64,000 nt of DNA from Helicobacter sp. MIT 05-5293 (GTDB lineage: Bacteria > Campylobacterota > Campylobacteria > Campylobacterales > Helicobacteraceae), in the NCBI RefSeq assembly GCF_000765665.2, contig NZ_JROZ02000001.1, forward strand, positions 124,001 to 188,000, given 5' to 3'. Shown one piece after another: positions 53,764 through 63,659 of the stretch. The notes below the pieces were generated by a model. It had not been told where the DNA came from, ran no database searches, and saw only the letters and a program-made list of their open reading frames with translations. Positions within the stretch are counted from its first letter, which is position 1; each line of letters starts with the position of its first letter. The position numbers and the translations under genes were made by a program.

Positions 53764-53769
53764 TATAAT
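53764..53769 (+). promoter_or_regulatory. Probable -10 element of the SNF transporter gene
   Basis: TATAAT at 53764-53769 lies about 100 bases before the transporter start, leaving a leader of about 90 bases. No riboswitch-like structure was recognised in it. Confidence 0.4.
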
Positions 53770-53866
53770 ATACAATACAGAATCTTGAGATAAGTTTTAA
53801 AATATCTTTATCATCGCATTATTTATGATAAAATAAATACTTAACGCACATCTTGCATAGGGTATT

Positions 53867-55264
53867 ATGATGAATAATTTTAGCAAAATCGGTTTTATGT
53901 TGGCAGCATTGGGGAGTTCTGTGGGTTTGGGGCATATTTGGCGATTTCCCTATATTGCAGGCACAAATGGCGGAGGATCGTTTGTGTTATTGTATTTGTT
54001 TTTGGCATTGGGGATAGGTATTGCAATGTTGATTGGAGAAATGCTGATTGGTAATAAAGGACGGGCAAATGCTTTTAAAAGCTATGAGAAACTCGATCCT
54101 TCACCCCGTAAAAGATGGCGTTTTGCAGGTCTGACACTTATCGGAGGTCCTATTATCCTTTCATTTTATGCTATCGTATTGGGGTGGGTGTTTTATTATT
54201 TATTTTTTGTGAGTTTTTCTTTGCCTACCGATATGGAGGTTTCTAAAGCAAATTTTGACACATTGTATTCGCAGAATTTTATTGCGCAAACAATGGGTTT
54301 GATGCTGGTATTAGGGATTAGCGGTTGGGTTATCGCACGAGGTGTCAAAAAGGGTATTGAGCTTTTAAATTTGATTCTTACGCCTATGCTTTTTTTGATA
54401 TTTTTAGGATTGTTAATCTATGCAATGAGTATGGATTCTTTCCCCAAGGCTTTGCATTTTATGTTGGGTTTTGAATGGGAGCAAGCAAAAAAAGCCCTAA
54501 CGCTTTCTATTTTTATTGATTCTTTGGGGCAAGTGTTCTTTTCTCTTTCTTTAGGGATTGGGATTATTATCACCTATGCAGCCTCTTCAGATTCTCAACA
54601 GAATCTTTTCAAAAGTGCGCTTTTTATCGTGCTAAGTGGGATTGTTATTGCGATTATGGCGGGATTAATGATTTTTACTTTTGTGTATGAATATGGTGGG
54701 GAAGTTGATGGTGGTGCAGGGCTTATTTTTAAGACTTTACCTGTTATGTTTGCACATTTGGGGTTTTTGGGGAATATCATTGCTTTTTTATTTTTAATAG
54801 CTTTTAGTTTTGCAGGGATTACTTCTGCAATCTCTTTGCTCGAACCATCGGTAATGTATATTGTCGAATATTATAAAATCAGCCGTTTTAGAGCGACTTG
54901 GAGTGTGGTTGGGGTTATTTTTATTTTGGGATTGATGATAGTTTGTTCGCTTTGCACACCTTTGGCAAGTTATTTGACCTTTGGTAATAAATCACTTATG
55001 GATATTGTAGAATTTTTATCAGCAAATATTATTATGACATTGGGTGGATTGCTTGCGGTTATTTTTGTGGGCTGGGTGATTCCAAAGACGACACTTTATG
55101 AATTTACCTCACATTTTTTTAGCAGTTACGCTTTTAAAATCTGGTATATTTTGATGCGTTATGTTGCGCCTTTTATTACAATTGTGATTTTGATTGCTGT
55201 GAGTGTGAAATTCTTTGTCGGACAAGATATTGCAAGCTATCTTTTTCAAGAAGAGGCACTTTGA
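53867..55264 (+). CDS. Neurotransmitter:sodium symporter (SNF/NSS family) transporter
   Basis: The 465-residue LeuT-fold protein has about 12 membrane segments. Segment 1 bears the family signature LGSSVGLGHIWRFPYIAGTN, with the sodium and substrate residues. Bacterial members take up amino acids such as tryptophan, tyrosine or leucine with sodium; the substrate here is unknown. AGGG lies before two consecutive ATG codons (53867 and 53870), either of which could start translation. Confidence 0.92.
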   Translation: MMNNFSKIGFMLAALGSSVGLGHIWRFPYIAGTNGGGSFVLLYLFLALGIGIAMLIGEMLIGNKGRANAFKSYEKLDPSPRKRWRFAGLTLIGGPIILSFYAIVLGWVFYYLFFVSFSLPTDMEVSKANFDTLYSQNFIAQTMGLMLVLGISGWVIARGVKKGIELLNLILTPMLFLIFLGLLIYAMSMDSFPKALHFMLGFEWEQAKKALTLSIFIDSLGQVFFSLSLGIGIIITYAASSDSQQNLFKSALFIVLSGIVIAIMAGLMIFTFVYEYGGEVDGGAGLIFKTLPVMFAHLGFLGNIIAFLFLIAFSFAGITSAISLLEPSVMYIVEYYKISRFRATWSVVGVIFILGLMIVCSLCTPLASYLTFGNKSLMDIVEFLSANIIMTLGGLLAVIFVGWVIPKTTLYEFTSHFFSSYAFKIWYILMRYVAPFITIVILIAVSVKFFVGQDIASYLFQEEAL

Positions 55265-55306
55265 GTATAGATTGATACTTTGAAGTGAGAATCTAGTCTC
55301 AAGATT

Positions 55307-56050
55307 CTAAGGCATATTCTTAACATAATCACATGCGAATTGATTGTGTAAGGCACAAGCTGACCGATACAGCTCTTTTGCTTTGTGTGGATTAGATGGC
55401 ACACTAAGACCTTTTTCGTAGATTTCTGCACTTAGCACGCACGCATACATTCGATTTTCTTCGCAGGCTTTAGAATCTAGCTCTAAGGCTTTGAGATGTA
55501 ATTCTTGTGCTTTTTGTAAGTCTTGCGCGACATTTAAGCCATAGAAATAATATGATCCGAGCATTGCACAAGCTCCCTCCATATCTTGCTCACACATTGC
55601 TTCAAGGAAGTCAAAACCTTTTTGAATATCTTGTGCTACTCCACGCCCATCAATCAATGATACTGCTTGTGTGATGCACCATTCTGCTGCGCCTTGTTGG
55701 CAAGCTTGGACACTATTTTCAAAGCCAAGCTGGTAGTATTTTTTACTTTCGCTAGGAGAGATGTTAGAGCGTCTTTGAGAGGATTTTTGTTCATAATAGC
55801 TACCTAGATATAAACATGCGCCGGGGTGTTTAGCATTGCAGGCTTGCTTGAGAAATTTACTTGCTTCATCGGCGTTACTACTCCAAAGTGATACGCCTTG
55901 ATAAAAGAGTGAATCTGCCTTGCGGATTTGCTGGATAAGCTCTGATTCTTGATAATATTCAGAGGGAGATTCTGTGGTTTCTTGTGCGTATATAAAGCCT
56001 ACAATCACGCTCAATAAGTATCCGACTTGTAACCATTTTGTCAAGTGCAT
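55307..56050 (-). CDS. Sel1-like repeat, cysteine-rich exported protein (Hcp-type)
   Basis: The 247-residue protein has a signal peptide (VGYLLSVIVGFIYAQ) and about five Sel1-type helical repeats with paired cysteines, for example FLKQACNAKHPGACLYLGSY, FLEAMCEQDMEGACAMLGSY and LYRSACALHNQFACDYV. The C-x7-C spacing bridges the helices of each repeat, as in the secreted Helicobacter cysteine-rich proteins, which are beta-lactam-binding and immunogenic in H. pylori. Its role here is inferred from the family only. Confidence 0.85.
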   Translation of the reverse strand: MHLTKWLQVGYLLSVIVGFIYAQETTESPSEYYQESELIQQIRKADSLFYQGVSLWSSNADEASKFLKQACNAKHPGACLYLGSYYEQKSSQRRSNISPSESKKYYQLGFENSVQACQQGAAEWCITQAVSLIDGRGVAQDIQKGFDFLEAMCEQDMEGACAMLGSYYFYGLNVAQDLQKAQELHLKALELDSKACEENRMYACVLSAEIYEKGLSVPSNPHKAKELYRSACALHNQFACDYVKNMP

Positions 56051-56078
56051 ATCAAACCTCCTCCAAAAAATAATACCA

Positions 56079-57071
56079 TTAGCTTGTTTTTTTATTGAGA
56101 TGAATGAGCTGGGGAAAATTTTGGGTGATTAATTCGTTATTTTGTGTGCTGAAAAACTCTTCAATGCGTTGAGTGATCTCATACACATCGGTTAAGTGAT
56201 TTACAATATTTCTGAATTCACTTGCATTATCGTGTCCTTTGGCATAAGCATGGAGATTCTTGCGAAACATAATTGCCCCACGCTCACCATAAAATGCGAT
56301 CATTTTATTGAAGTGTTGCAAAACGAGTTCTTTTTTGATAATGGGCGGGATTTGCTGGGTTTGGTGTTTGATTTGCCAAAAGATCCAAGGTGAAGTAACT
56401 GCTGCCCGTCCTATCATCACTCCGTTTGCTCCCGTGTGCGCAATAACTTCTTGAGCTTTTTGTGCAGAATCAATTTCTCCATTAGCAATCAAAGGTATAG
56501 AGATGTGTTTTTTAATGGTTGCAATCGCATCATAATCAATGCGTTCTTTTTTGTAGCCATCGGCTCGTGTGCGCCCATGCACGACAACAAAATCAGAGCG
56601 AACATCTTTGAGGGCTTGAGCAAGCTCGCAAGGTATCTTTTTGTCAAAACCTAAGCGCACTTTAATGCTTGTGTAGGGTGTTTGGCTTGTGTCTTTGATA
56701 AGGTTAGCAATTTTGACAAGTTGTTTTAAGTCTTTGAGCAAACCACTTCCATTGCCGTGATTGGCGACTTTTGGAGCAGGGCAGCCGCAGTTTAAATCAA
56801 TAATATCAATACCTTCTTGAGTGTTGAGAATCTCTACTGCTTTTTGTATGATTGTTTCTTTAGATCCTGCGATTTGGACACTGAAGGGCGATTCTTCGGG
56901 GGATTTTTCAATCATTTTGAGCGTTTTTTGATTCTGATAGACAAGAGCATGTGAGCTAATCATTTCACTCACGGTAATATCGACCCCAAAGTGTTTTACC
57001 ATACTTCGAAAAGGCAAATCTGTATAGCCTGCCAATGGAGCAAGCATCAAGAGATTGTCAAAATTAATCAT
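56079..57071 (-). CDS. dus: tRNA-dihydrouridine synthase (Dus family)
   Basis: The 330-residue flavoenzyme reduces uridines in tRNA D loops. It has LAPLAGYTDLPFR, the catalytic Cys in DLNCGCPAPKVANHGNGSGL, VVVHGRTRADGYK and NGVMIGRAAVTSPWIFWQ with the FMN phosphate site. The subfamily (DusA, B or C) is not decided; the NCGCP form is DusB-like. It ends the nspC-dus pair with a two-base gap. Confidence 0.92.
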   Translation of the reverse strand: MINFDNLLMLAPLAGYTDLPFRSMVKHFGVDITVSEMISSHALVYQNQKTLKMIEKSPEESPFSVQIAGSKETIIQKAVEILNTQEGIDIIDLNCGCPAPKVANHGNGSGLLKDLKQLVKIANLIKDTSQTPYTSIKVRLGFDKKIPCELAQALKDVRSDFVVVHGRTRADGYKKERIDYDAIATIKKHISIPLIANGEIDSAQKAQEVIAHTGANGVMIGRAAVTSPWIFWQIKHQTQQIPPIIKKELVLQHFNKMIAFYGERGAIMFRKNLHAYAKGHDNASEFRNIVNHLTDVYEITQRIEEFFSTQNNELITQNFPQLIHLNKKTS

Positions 57072-57073
57072 AC

Positions 57074-58297
57074 TTAATTTCTTCTCTTGTAATCATCATA
57101 GCAAAAGCGTTGAAGCAAATGGGCTTCACCTTGAGAATCTATGCTCCAAAGTGAGGGTAAAGGCACGCCATTGAAAGTATTGTTTTTAACAATCGTATAA
57201 TGCAGCATATCTTCAAAGATTAATCGATCACCTACATTAAGAGGAGTTTGAAAACTATAATCCCCTATCACATCGCCAGCAAGGCAGGTAGGACCACCTA
57301 AGCGATAAGTATAAGCACCTTTATTTTCGCCCAAATCAGATTCTATATTGAGAGTTTGACGAGAAATCTTTTTAACCATTGGGCGATAAGGCATTTCTAA
57401 ACAATCGGGCATATGGGCTGAAGCACTCACATCGATAATAGCAATAGGGATTTGATTATGCACAATATCAAGCACTTCTCCGATAAGAAAACCCACTTGC
57501 CAACCTACTGCTTCTCCGGGTTCTAAAAAAATCCCAATATCGTTGTGGTGTTTTTTAAAATCCTTGATGAGTTTCACTAAAAGCTCTCGATGATAGTCTT
57601 TTCGTGTGATATGATGCCCTCCGCCAAAATTGACCCATTTTTTACCTTGAAGGTAAGAGCCAAAATGTTTTTCAAAATGGGGTAATGTGCGCTCCAAGGC
57701 AGTGCTATCCTGCTCACAATGTGTATGAAAATGCAGACCATCAATCCCCTCTAAGCCGTATTTTTTGACACCCTCTTTGAATGCTTCAGGGGTGATTCCT
57801 AGTCTTGAACCCGGAATACAAGGATTGTAAATAGGAGGCTCTACCTCGCTATATAAAGGATTGACGCGTAAGCCTACTTGAATGGGCGCAAGATTTTGAT
57901 TCTGTAAAAGTTTATTTTTACGGGTAATATGTGGAAGAAACATTTGCCATTGTGCAAAGGAATTAAAGATAATATGTGTGGCGTATTCTAAGATTTCATC
58001 AATTTGAGAATCTTTATAGGCAGGAGCAAACACGCATATTTCTTTGCCTTCTTTTCTTGAGCCGATTTCCTCATAGCCTAATCGTGCTTCATAAAGCCCA
58101 CTTGCTGTGCTTCCGCTTAGAATCTTTCGGAGATTCTCGAATCTGCGCCAAAAGGCATAACCTTTTAATGCAAGGAGGATTTTTGCACCACTTTGCTCTT
58201 GGATAGAATTTAAAATAGCAAGATTTTCATCAAGCTTTTCTTCTTCTAAAACATAGGCTGGAGAATCAATTTGAAAAAGCAGGTGAGATTGATACAT
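57074..58297 (-). CDS. nspC: Carboxynorspermidine decarboxylase (NspC)
   Basis: The 407-residue PLP enzyme of the alanine-racemase fold decarboxylates carboxynorspermidine or carboxyspermidine in the alternative polyamine route. It has the PLP Lys in ILLALKGYAFW (about residue 43), LHFHTHCEQD, WVNFGGGHHITR, the EPGEAVGW phosphate loop and GPTCLAGDVIGDY with the catalytic Cys. It shares a base with cheV, the order I recall from H. pylori. The partner dehydrogenase is not in the window. Confidence 0.93.
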   Translation of the reverse strand: MYQSHLLFQIDSPAYVLEEEKLDENLAILNSIQEQSGAKILLALKGYAFWRRFENLRKILSGSTASGLYEARLGYEEIGSRKEGKEICVFAPAYKDSQIDEILEYATHIIFNSFAQWQMFLPHITRKNKLLQNQNLAPIQVGLRVNPLYSEVEPPIYNPCIPGSRLGITPEAFKEGVKKYGLEGIDGLHFHTHCEQDSTALERTLPHFEKHFGSYLQGKKWVNFGGGHHITRKDYHRELLVKLIKDFKKHHNDIGIFLEPGEAVGWQVGFLIGEVLDIVHNQIPIAIIDVSASAHMPDCLEMPYRPMVKKISRQTLNIESDLGENKGAYTYRLGGPTCLAGDVIGDYSFQTPLNVGDRLIFEDMLHYTIVKNNTFNGVPLPSLWSIDSQGEAHLLQRFCYDDYKRRN

Positions 58298-59262
58298 TAC
58301 TTGAGAGCAAATTTCCGCACTGCTGCTTCAATTTCCACAGGATTAGATTTTGAAATAAACTCATCAGCATTCAATGAGCGTGCCATATCTTCATTGCTAC
58401 TACCGCTCATTGAAGAATTGACAACGACAGGCAAATGCGCTGTATTAGGATTTGCTTTTACTTGTTTGATCACTTCAAATCCGCTTGCTTCAGGCATTTC
58501 AAGGTCAGTAATAATCATTCCAATAGAGCTTACATCTGTGGTAGGTGCAAATAAGTAATCTAACAAATGTTTGCCATTGATAAAGTCATGGTGAATCACA
58601 CCTAATTTATTAAGGATAAGCTGCATTGTCCGAAGAACGGTGGGACTATCATCGGCAAGGAGTATGCTTTTTGTAGTTTGGACTTGAGAAATCTTTTGAA
58701 TCCCTTCTTCTTTTTCTTTTTCAATCCAAGGGAAGACATCAATCAACATTTTTTCAATATCTACAACTTGCACAAGTCTTCCATCAAAGTAGCGTGTTCT
58801 GCTCACAAGTTTGCCATTGCGCCCGCCACCACCGACACCGACACCTTGCTCAATTTCAGTCCATTTTTTATTTAAGATACGATCTGCTTCATAGATTCTC
58901 ACGCCAATCGTCCAACGAGAAAATTCACAAATCATAATAATGTCTTCTTCACCCGGAGCTCGTTTTACGCCGTAGTTTCGTAGATCCTTTCCTCTGTTAT
59001 TATTGTCATAATAAAACCATTTTCGCATATCAATCAAAGGAATAGTTAGCTCTCTGATTGTAATAAGCCCTTCTACCAAGCTATTACTTTCGTGGGTTAC
59101 AACTGTCAATGAGCCGCTATATTTGATTACTTCTCTGATTTTAAAAACATTGACAGCATATAAGTCTCTGTCTTTTTCAAGACGAAAACAAAGCAACTGA
59201 AGCTCATTATTTTTGTGAAGATTGGTGACTTGATCGATGCTTGACAAACTTGTTTTAGACAT
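58297..59262 (-). CDS. cheV: Chemotaxis adaptor CheV (CheW + receiver)
   Basis: The 321-residue protein has an N-terminal CheW-like domain (about 15-175: LQLLCFRLEKDRDLYAVNVF, GLITIRELTIPLIDMRKWF) and a C-terminal receiver (about 195-320) with the acidic pair in ILLADDS, phospho-Asp in MIITDLEMPEASG and Lys in EFISKSNPVE. It couples chemoreceptors to CheA and is tuned by phosphorylation. Helicobacter has several CheV proteins; order suggests the CheV1 type. A VGVGGGGRNG loop lies in the CheW part, but its codons are not a homopolymer. Confidence 0.94.
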   Translation of the reverse strand: MSKTSLSSIDQVTNLHKNNELQLLCFRLEKDRDLYAVNVFKIREVIKYSGSLTVVTHESNSLVEGLITIRELTIPLIDMRKWFYYDNNNRGKDLRNYGVKRAPGEEDIIMICEFSRWTIGVRIYEADRILNKKWTEIEQGVGVGGGGRNGKLVSRTRYFDGRLVQVVDIEKMLIDVFPWIEKEKEEGIQKISQVQTTKSILLADDSPTVLRTMQLILNKLGVIHHDFINGKHLLDYLFAPTTDVSSIGMIITDLEMPEASGFEVIKQVKANPNTAHLPVVVNSSMSGSSNEDMARSLNADEFISKSNPVEIEAAVRKFALK

Positions 59263-59352
59263 AATTGCACCTCATTAATTTATATAGAAAATGTGAAAAT
59301 AATAGCATAAAATCGCCTAAAAATAACTTTATCTAAGGTAAATCACCATTTT

Positions 59353-60081
59353 TCAGAGTGTTTTTTCTTTTTCATTTGTTTTGGTGATAAATTTCATTTT
59401 AATTAAGATTGCCATCCATCGCAAAATACCATAGACCACATAACAGCTCATCAGAAAGCAAAGCGTTTCTTTGGGATTAATAAACACAATACCTAAAAGC
59501 AAGATGACAGCAATAAAAGACTTAAAATTCCAACGCATTTTCTTAAAGCTAGGATAGCGAATATTACTTACCATCAAGATGCTTATGATGATGCTTGTTA
59601 TCAGCATAATATAGCCATATCCTTGATTTTGGATAAAGCCATAATCCAAATCAATCAATACCCATAGCATCACTAAAACAGCGGCTGAAGGAATAGGAAG
59701 ACCGATAAAAAATTGCGGTTCTGAAGTCGTTGTGATATTGAAACGAGCTAATCGAACTGCACCCAAGATGACAAAGATAGCAGGCACACTCATTCCTAGC
59801 CGACCATAATTAATGCCCACATAAAAATACAATAACATTGCAGGGGCAACGCCAAAAGCCACGACATCAGCTAATGAGTCAAACTCTACACCAAAACGAC
59901 TTGAAGTATTTGTAAGTCTTGCTACTCTTCCATCAAGCCCATCAAGAATCATTGATACTAAAATCAGCCAACTTGCAAGCTCAAAGTTACTTTTCGAAGC
60001 ACAAATAATGCTTAAGATTCCTAAAAATATGCTCCCCGCGGTAAAAAGATTGGGCAGGATAAAAAGAGGATTAAATTTCAT
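59353..60081 (-). CDS. pssA: CDP-diacylglycerol-serine O-phosphatidyltransferase (PssA)
   Basis: The 242-residue membrane enzyme makes phosphatidylserine. It shows the CDP-alcohol motif DGLDGRVARL, then EFDSLADVVAFG with the catalytic Asp residues, and about eight hydrophobic segments. The product, decarboxylated to phosphatidylethanolamine, is the donor for the EptA-like enzyme in this window. Its start overlaps the upstream Psd-like gene by 11 bases. Confidence 0.95.
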   Translation of the reverse strand: MKFNPLFILPNLFTAGSIFLGILSIICASKSNFELASWLILVSMILDGLDGRVARLTNTSSRFGVEFDSLADVVAFGVAPAMLLYFYVGINYGRLGMSVPAIFVILGAVRLARFNITTTSEPQFFIGLPIPSAAVLVMLWVLIDLDYGFIQNQGYGYIMLITSIIISILMVSNIRYPSFKKMRWNFKSFIAVILLLGIVFINPKETLCFLMSCYVVYGILRWMAILIKMKFITKTNEKEKTL

Positions 60082-60703
60082 TGATATGCCCTATTGGACT
60101 TCCGAGTGCATACAAACGATCACCAATATTGATTTTGAGCTCTAATTCAGGTGTATTTTTGTTTTGAGGGATAATAAGTTTGGTAATACCCATTTTCATA
60201 AATCCCATTCGTTCACCTATGTTGAGATTTGAATCTGCATAGATTTTGTGTGAAGAAAATAATACAGGATAGAACTCCATTCTAAATTTAAAATCTTGTT
60301 TGTGGGTAAAAGACATCATAGCATTTAAGGTAGCTTTTTTGTTTTTATTGCAAAATGCTAAAGCAAGACCCTTTTTTTCACCTTTTTCACCCTCTATAAT
60401 TTCACAAGGTGCTCGAATGACACCCACATCAATGCTTCTTGTTTCGATCAATATTATCACTTCTGAATCTTGTTTTTGAATATCTCTAACAATACCATCT
60501 ACAGGTGATACAAAGATATTTCTTTCATCTGTTTGGGGGATTCTTTCAGGATTTCTAAACATAAAAAGCCAAAATACAAGTCCTACGAAGAAAATCAATG
60601 TTCCCATATCCATATTGAAAAAAATACAAAGAACAAATAATGCTAATAGCACAATAGCCCCAAGCCAACCTTGTTTTACAATGATTTGTGTAGTGTATGC
60701 CAT
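60071..60703 (-). CDS. Phosphatidylserine decarboxylase-like protein lacking the usual self-cleavage motif
   Basis: The 210-residue protein has two N-terminal hydrophobic segments (10-50) and the Psd-family body: FRNPERIPQTDERNIFVSPVDG, IETRSIDVGVIRAPCE, ALAFCNKNKKATL and IGERMGFMKMG. True decarboxylases end with an LGST/GGST self-cleavage site that yields the pyruvoyl group; none is visible here. It is therefore a Psd-like protein of uncertain activity, found at this place (ftsH-psd-like-pssA) in other Campylobacterota. AGGAGG precedes the ATG. Confidence 0.75.
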   Translation of the reverse strand: MAYTTQIIVKQGWLGAIVLLALFVLCIFFNMDMGTLIFFVGLVFWLFMFRNPERIPQTDERNIFVSPVDGIVRDIQKQDSEVIILIETRSIDVGVIRAPCEIIEGEKGEKKGLALAFCNKNKKATLNAMMSFTHKQDFKFRMEFYPVLFSSHKIYADSNLNIGERMGFMKMGITKLIIPQNKNTPELELKINIGDRLYALGSPIGHINEI

Positions 60704-60713
60704 ATTTCCTCCT

Positions 60714-62615
60714 TTATGCTTCTTCTAAAGGCACAAGTCTTGATTCCATTTGATTTTCTTTTTCATATTCTTCAATGATTTCACGCACTCTGACACCATC
60801 AATCACTTCTTTGTCTAAAAGTTCTTTTGCCATTGATTCAATCACACCAGCATATTCTCTTAGTGTTTTTTTGACATGTGCATAACGTTCATCAAGCATA
60901 TTTTTAATGTAACTATCCATTTTTTGAGCCATTTCTTCGCTAAATTCACGGCTGCCACCAGCTCCGCCTAAGAAAGTGTTGCGTCTTGTATAGTCTTCTA
61001 AAACCATTAGCCCACTGACATCAGTCATACCAAAATAAACAATCATATTTTTGAGAATCCCTGTCGCTCGTCTTAAATCATCAGAAGCTCCATTTGAAAT
61101 TTCCTCTAAGAAAATTTCTTCAGCTGCACGTCCACCCAAAAGGACATCAATTTCAGCCATCATTTCATGTTTTTGCTCAAGGTGGCGATTCTCTTCTGGT
61201 GTATGGAGTGTGTATCCCAAAGCTCCCATTCCTCGAGGAATGATAGAGACTTTATTGACACGATGTGCACCTTTAGTAACTTCACCCATCAACGCATGCC
61301 CGCTTTCATGGTAAGCGACAATCTTTTTTTCTTTTGGAGGGATTCTGCGTGTTTTTTTCTCCAAGCCAATCATTGTGCGCTCCATCGCCTCTTTGAAATG
61401 TTTTTGAGAAACCTCTTTTTTGTTTTCTCTTCCTGCTAAAAGCGCGGCTTCATTGATGATATTAGCCAAATCCGCCCCTGCTAGTCCTGCAGTGAATTTT
61501 GCAATTTCGTGTAAATCCACATCACGCGCTAGATTCACATTTTTGATATGCACTTTCAGAATCTCGACACGACCATTAAAATCAGGAGCATCGACCAAAA
61601 CTTGTCTGTCAAATCTTCCCGGACGCAATAAAGCTGGGTCAAGCACTTCCGGTCGGTTTGTCGCAGCCAATACGATGACGGGTGCAGATTCTGAACCAAA
61701 GCCGTCCATTTCAGCCAAAAGCTGATTGAGTGTTTGCTCTCTTTCGTCATTTCCGCCAACCATACTTCCTGCAGCGCGGCTTTTACCAATAGCATCAATT
61801 TCATCGATAAAAATAATACTGGGTGCATCTTTTTTTGCCATTTCAAACAAATCTCTGACACGACTAGCCCCCAAGCCCACAAACATTTCAATAAAACTAC
61901 TTCCGCTCATTGAGAAAAAAGGCACACTTGCTTCGCCTGCAACTGCTTTTGCAAGTAAGGTTTTTCCCGTCCCGGGAGGTCCTACAAGCAATACACCTTT
62001 GGGAATCTTAGCTCCTACTGCAATATAGCGTTCGGGATATTTAAGAAAATCTACAATTTCTACAACTTCTTCTTTTGCCTCTTCGTTACCTGCCATATCA
62101 TCAAACCTGACATTAGGCTTTTCAGCATTGACGAGTTTTTTAGAATTCCCCACACCAAAGATTCCACCACTCATACTTTTTTGCATACGGGTAGCTAAAA
62201 ACATCCATAAAGCCAAGATAATAAAAATAGGCAAAAGCATATTGACTAAATCGCCCAAAAAGCTACCTTCGCTAAACCCGCTGTATTCGATTTTCTTTTC
62301 ATCAAGTAGGGGAACTAAGCCTAAATCTGCCACTTTTTTGGTTGTGTATAAAATGCGCGGAGAGGTTTGAATAGAGTAAGCTTTGATATAAGTTTGTCCA
62401 ATACTTACAGAATCAATCTCTCCTTTTGAGACAAGCTCTTTAAATTCGTTGTAAGGGATTTCTTTTGTAACACTACCACCCATAAAACGATCCGTAATAG
62501 AATCTCCGCTTGGAGAAAAAACTTTAAACATCACTAATGCAATGATGACAAAAATTGCAAAAGTTAGAAAAGGATTCTGTTTAAAGGGAGGTTTTTTATC
62601 ATTTGGGTTTTCCAT
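60714..62615 (-). CDS. ftsH: ATP-dependent membrane zinc metalloprotease (FtsH)
   Basis: The 633-residue protein has two membrane segments (about 16-36 and 128-148) enclosing a periplasmic domain, an AAA+ domain with [33 protein letters not shown] and the second region of homology, and the protease site HESGHA with the third ligand Asp in the DDLRRAT helix. It degrades damaged membrane proteins and regulators such as LpxC in other bacteria. Gene order is conserved. Confidence 0.97.
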   Translation of the reverse strand: MENPNDKKPPFKQNPFLTFAIFVIIALVMFKVFSPSGDSITDRFMGGSVTKEIPYNEFKELVSKGEIDSVSIGQTYIKAYSIQTSPRILYTTKKVADLGLVPLLDEKKIEYSGFSEGSFLGDLVNMLLPIFIILALWMFLATRMQKSMSGGIFGVGNSKKLVNAEKPNVRFDDMAGNEEAKEEVVEIVDFLKYPERYIAVGAKIPKGVLLVGPPGTGKTLLAKAVAGEASVPFFSMSGSSFIEMFVGLGASRVRDLFEMAKKDAPSIIFIDEIDAIGKSRAAGSMVGGNDEREQTLNQLLAEMDGFGSESAPVIVLAATNRPEVLDPALLRPGRFDRQVLVDAPDFNGRVEILKVHIKNVNLARDVDLHEIAKFTAGLAGADLANIINEAALLAGRENKKEVSQKHFKEAMERTMIGLEKKTRRIPPKEKKIVAYHESGHALMGEVTKGAHRVNKVSIIPRGMGALGYTLHTPEENRHLEQKHEMMAEIDVLLGGRAAEEIFLEEISNGASDDLRRATGILKNMIVYFGMTDVSGLMVLEDYTRRNTFLGGAGGSREFSEEMAQKMDSYIKNMLDERYAHVKKTLREYAGVIESMAKELLDKEVIDGVRVREIIEEYEKENQMESRLVPLEEA

Positions 62616-62630
62616 TGTTTATCTTTTCCT

Positions 62631-63647
62631 TTAGTTGTTTTGTGAAATCAATTTTAATGCTATCCACTCGTCTTTTTGATGTATTTCTGACAATGTGAAG
62701 TCGTTAAATGTTGCTATTATATCAGATTTATATTCATCTAATATCCCGGAGAGAATTAAAATGCCATTTTTTTTGAGTTTTGCTTTAAAATCGTTGTGTA
62801 AAAGTTTCACAACAAAAGCGACAATGTTGGCGACTATGACATCGTAATGTGAGGGTGTATCAGGAGATTCTTGAATGCTGCCTAGCCACAGAGATTCAAG
62901 GGAAATATGATTATTGTGAGCATTTTTTTGTGTTTCTTGAATGGCAAGTTCATCAGTATCACATGCAAATACTTTTGCTCCGAGTTTGCTTGCAGCAATT
63001 GAGAGTATGCCACTCCCACAACCAACATCAAGCACATTTTTATTTTTAAGATTTATAGCACTTAAAAACTCTAAGCACATTAAGGTGCTAGCGTGGTGTC
63101 CCGAACCGAAAGCAAGAGCAGGGTCAATGATGATTTGTTGCAAATGAGAAGGTGAAGAAGACGCCCATGATGGGCAAATATAGAATGGTGGGCATTCTAT
63201 GGGTTTGATAGAATCTTGATAGATTTGTAGCCAATCGTGATTGTGTTTTTGTACAATATGGTAGCAAAAATCCACTTTTGTAGGATAATCATCTTTTTGT
63301 GTTGCAGTGTATTCGTTAAGTGCGGAGGTAAAATTTTGTAAAGATTCTATCAAAGCGTGAATCTTGGGATCATAAGCTGAATGGTCTGTGTCATTTACTG
63401 AAGAGGGAATCCGTAAAATAATTTGTGTTGTTTGAGGACATTGCTTTGCTTGTGTGATGTTGAAGTTATGAAAACTTTGCCATGATGTGTCTTCGTAGCT
63501 AATATAAAAAGGAGATAATTGATCAGAAAGATCTTGGTATTCTATTGCGCAAGAAGTTTGATCAATTAAAAAGTTACTAAAAGCATCTAAAAAAGCATTT
63601 GGATAAATAATAATTTCCCAATAAGTTTGCTGTTCCAAACCTTGCAT
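62631..63647 (-). CDS. prmA: Ribosomal protein L11 methyltransferase (PrmA)
   Basis: The 338-residue protein has an N-terminal L11-recognition part and a C-terminal SAM domain: DPALAFGSGHHAST, VLDVGCGSGILSIAASKLGA and VIVANIVAFVVKLL (catalytic-site NxxA-like). It trimethylates L11 residues. Order cheY-prmA-ftsH is conserved in the lineage. Confidence 0.94.
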   Translation of the reverse strand: MQGLEQQTYWEIIIYPNAFLDAFSNFLIDQTSCAIEYQDLSDQLSPFYISYEDTSWQSFHNFNITQAKQCPQTTQIILRIPSSVNDTDHSAYDPKIHALIESLQNFTSALNEYTATQKDDYPTKVDFCYHIVQKHNHDWLQIYQDSIKPIECPPFYICPSWASSSPSHLQQIIIDPALAFGSGHHASTLMCLEFLSAINLKNKNVLDVGCGSGILSIAASKLGAKVFACDTDELAIQETQKNAHNNHISLESLWLGSIQESPDTPSHYDVIVANIVAFVVKLLHNDFKAKLKKNGILILSGILDEYKSDIIATFNDFTLSEIHQKDEWIALKLISQNN

Positions 63648-63659
63648 TAAATATTGAGC

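Noticed and set aside
58790-58850. Gly-rich loop in CheV as a possible G tract
   Set aside because: The Gly codons are mixed (GGC, GGT, GGA), with no homopolymer, so slippage is not expected.
61051-62028. Several plus-strand frames opposite ftsH
   Set aside because: Shadows of the conserved ftsH gene; Ser/Pro-rich translations have no recognisable domain.
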